From Vibrio tubiashii (lineage in GTDB: Bacteria; Pseudomonadota; Gammaproteobacteria; Enterobacterales; Vibrionaceae), in the NCBI RefSeq assembly GCF_028551255.1, contig NZ_CP117029.1, positions 2,170,001 to 2,234,000 on the forward strand: 64,000 nt of DNA, in the 5' to 3' direction. Below are positions 62,928-64,000 of the stretch, piece after piece. The position numbers were made by a program, and so were the translations under genes. Below the pieces are notes generated by a model, which searched no databases, was not told the origin of the DNA, and saw only the letters and a program-made list of their open reading frames with translations. The first letter of the stretch is position 1, and each line of letters starts with the position of its first letter.

Positions 62928-63785
62928 TTATCCTTTTACCGATCCAGCCGTTAGGCCGCGAACGAAGTATTTCCCTGCTAATACATAAACTAAGAGTGTC
63001 GGCAGTGCGGCAATAATCGCGGCTGCCATGTCAACGTTGTACTCTTTCACCCCAGTACTGGTGTTGACCAAGTTGTTGAGTGCCACCGTAATCGGCTGGG
63101 TCTCTGAACCTGAGTAGACGACGCCAAATAAAAAGTCATTCCAGATTGCGGTGAACTGCCAAATGACGGTCACCATGATAATCGGCGTTGAGATCGGCAG
63201 TAGAATCTTGAAGAAGATGGTAAAGAAGCCGGCACCATCAAGTTTGGCTGCTTTAACTAACTCATCCGGAATACTGATGTAGAAGTTACGGAAAAAGAGC
63301 GTAGTAAATGCCATACCGTAGATAACGTGAACAATCACCAGCCCAGCGGTGGTATTTGCCAAGCCAAGCTTACCTAATACCGTTGCCATTGGTAAAAGAA
63401 CAACTTGGAACGGAATGAAGCAGCCAAAAAGTAGCAAACTAAAGAACAGGTTCGAGCCACGGAATTGCCATTTGGTCACAACGTAACCATTGAACGCGCC
63501 GAGCAAGGTAGAGATGGCTACTGCAGGTATCACCATTTGGAACGAGTTCCAAAAATACCCTTTCACCCCTTCACACTTCACACCGGTACAAGCGCTGTCC
63601 CAAGCTTTAAGCCAAGCATCGAACACCCACTCGGTTGGTAAGCTCATTAAGTTACCGGCTTTAATATCTGGCAAAGTTTTAAAAGAGGTAATCACCATCA
63701 CAAACAGCGGCATCAAGTAAACCACACAGAAAAATGCCAGCGTTGAGTAGATAAACAGTCGAGAGAAATTGATTCCTTGCATCAT
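62928..63785 (-). CDS. CUT1 ABC permease, MalG-like
   Basis: Second permease subunit, 285 aa, six membrane segments; first near 12-33. The EAA loop that contacts the ATPase is [23 protein letters not shown] (about 190-212). An extended periplasmic insertion near 60-75 with two Cys ([14 protein letters not shown]) is notable. It ends five bases before the ATPase gene and overlaps the preceding permease by four bases (ATGA), so the three genes are translationally coupled. Confidence 0.92.
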   Translation of the reverse strand: MMQGINFSRLFIYSTLAFFCVVYLMPLFVMVITSFKTLPDIKAGNLMSLPTEWVFDAWLKAWDSACTGVKCEGVKGYFWNSFQMVIPAVAISTLLGAFNGYVVTKWQFRGSNLFFSLLLFGCFIPFQVVLLPMATVLGKLGLANTTAGLVIVHVIYGMAFTTLFFRNFYISIPDELVKAAKLDGAGFFTIFFKILLPISTPIIMVTVIWQFTAIWNDFLFGVVYSGSETQPITVALNNLVNTSTGVKEYNVDMAAAIIAALPTLLVYVLAGKYFVRGLTAGSVKG

Positions 63786-64000
63786 GACTTTTTCTCCCTA
63801 AGTTCTGAATAGAGGTAAGGCACCAAAATCGCGAGTATTCCCGCTAACATCATCATCGCACTGGCCGCACCTAAACCAATTTGACCACGTGTGAATGAGT
63901 GCGCGTACATAAACAGCGCAGGAAGGTCGGAAGAGTACCCTGGCCCGCCAGCTGTCATTGCGGTGACCAAGTCAAAGCTCTTAATCGCAATGTGGGAGGT
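63782..64000 (-). CDS. CUT1 ABC permease, MalF-like, 5' part outside the window
   Basis: Only the last 72 codons are inside. The frame stays open to the window edge with HIAIKSFDLVTAMTAGGPGY, the typical end of the MalF-type EAA loop region, then the last membrane segment (AASAMMMLAGILAILVPYLY) and a basic end. The true start is beyond 64000; the internal TTG and ATG codons near 63960-63970 are not starts. Confidence 0.9.
   Translation of the reverse strand, partial: TSHIAIKSFDLVTAMTAGGPGYSSDLPALFMYAHSFTRGQIGLGAASAMMMLAGILAILVPYLYSELREKKS

Overview
The window is chromosomal DNA of a marine gammaproteobacterium, almost certainly a Vibrio. The reasons are the gene order (tig-clpP-clpX-lon-hupB-ppiD-comEA; dctB-dctD facing dctPQM; rnd-fadD-yeaY-tsaB-yoaA; lapA-lapB-pyrF; cmk-rpsA-ihfB), close similarity to E. 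coli proteins at moderate GC, Vibrio-type short palindromic intergenic repeats, and the presence of MiaE and ComEA. The species cannot be fixed from the sequence alone. No tRNA, rRNA, CRISPR array, prophage or insertion sequence was recognised.

Layout. 1-6100: yceD (cut by the window edge) and yceF diverge. They are followed by a heptamer tandem repeat and a palindromic element, then rluC and, divergently, rne with a long structured leader. 6100-16000: a MITE-like repeat and a SulP anion permease, then a leftward block rnd / fadD / hydrolase / Slp lipoprotein / small unknown / tsaB / yoaA / small unknown. 16000-24000: purU, fadH, sppA, ansA and a secreted M28 aminopeptidase. 24000-31400: the lolA-rarA-serS operon, a YecA/SEC-C protein, an orphan type IV pilin-like protein, dusC, and a membrane diguanylate cyclase whose stop codon overlaps that of dusC.

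31500-40900: an ABC importer (ATPase, permease, binding protein), a SAM methyltransferase whose ribosome binding site lies in a stem-loop, cysB, a membrane coiled-coil protein of unknown function, miaE, and a stand-alone protein that I read as having a RelA/SpoT-like synthetase fold. 40100-54500: a long leftward housekeeping series, pyrF-lapB-lapA, ihfB, rpsA, cmk, comEA, ppiD, hupB, lon, clpX, clpP, tig, nearly every unit ending in a clear intrinsic terminator. lon has a good sigma32-type promoter. 54900-61500: the C4-dicarboxylate module. DctB/DctD (sensor kinase and sigma54 activator) converge on the TRAP transporter dctPQM, which has a near-consensus sigma54 promoter and an upstream palindrome that may be the DctD site. 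61800-64000: the 3' part of a sugar-type (CUT1) ABC operon, with ATPase, MalG-like permease and the end of a MalF-like permease.

Most genes are well-conserved core functions. The most unusual items are the RelA/SpoT-like protein (38764-39948), two related repeat copies in which the short one looks like an internal-deletion form of the long one (6101-6263 and 22246-22294), repeated short motifs in the RNase E tail, and the masked ribosome binding site between cysB and the methyltransferase gene. Many start codons were moved inward from the longest reading frame because a Shine-Dalgarno sequence, a terminator or homology favoured an internal start.
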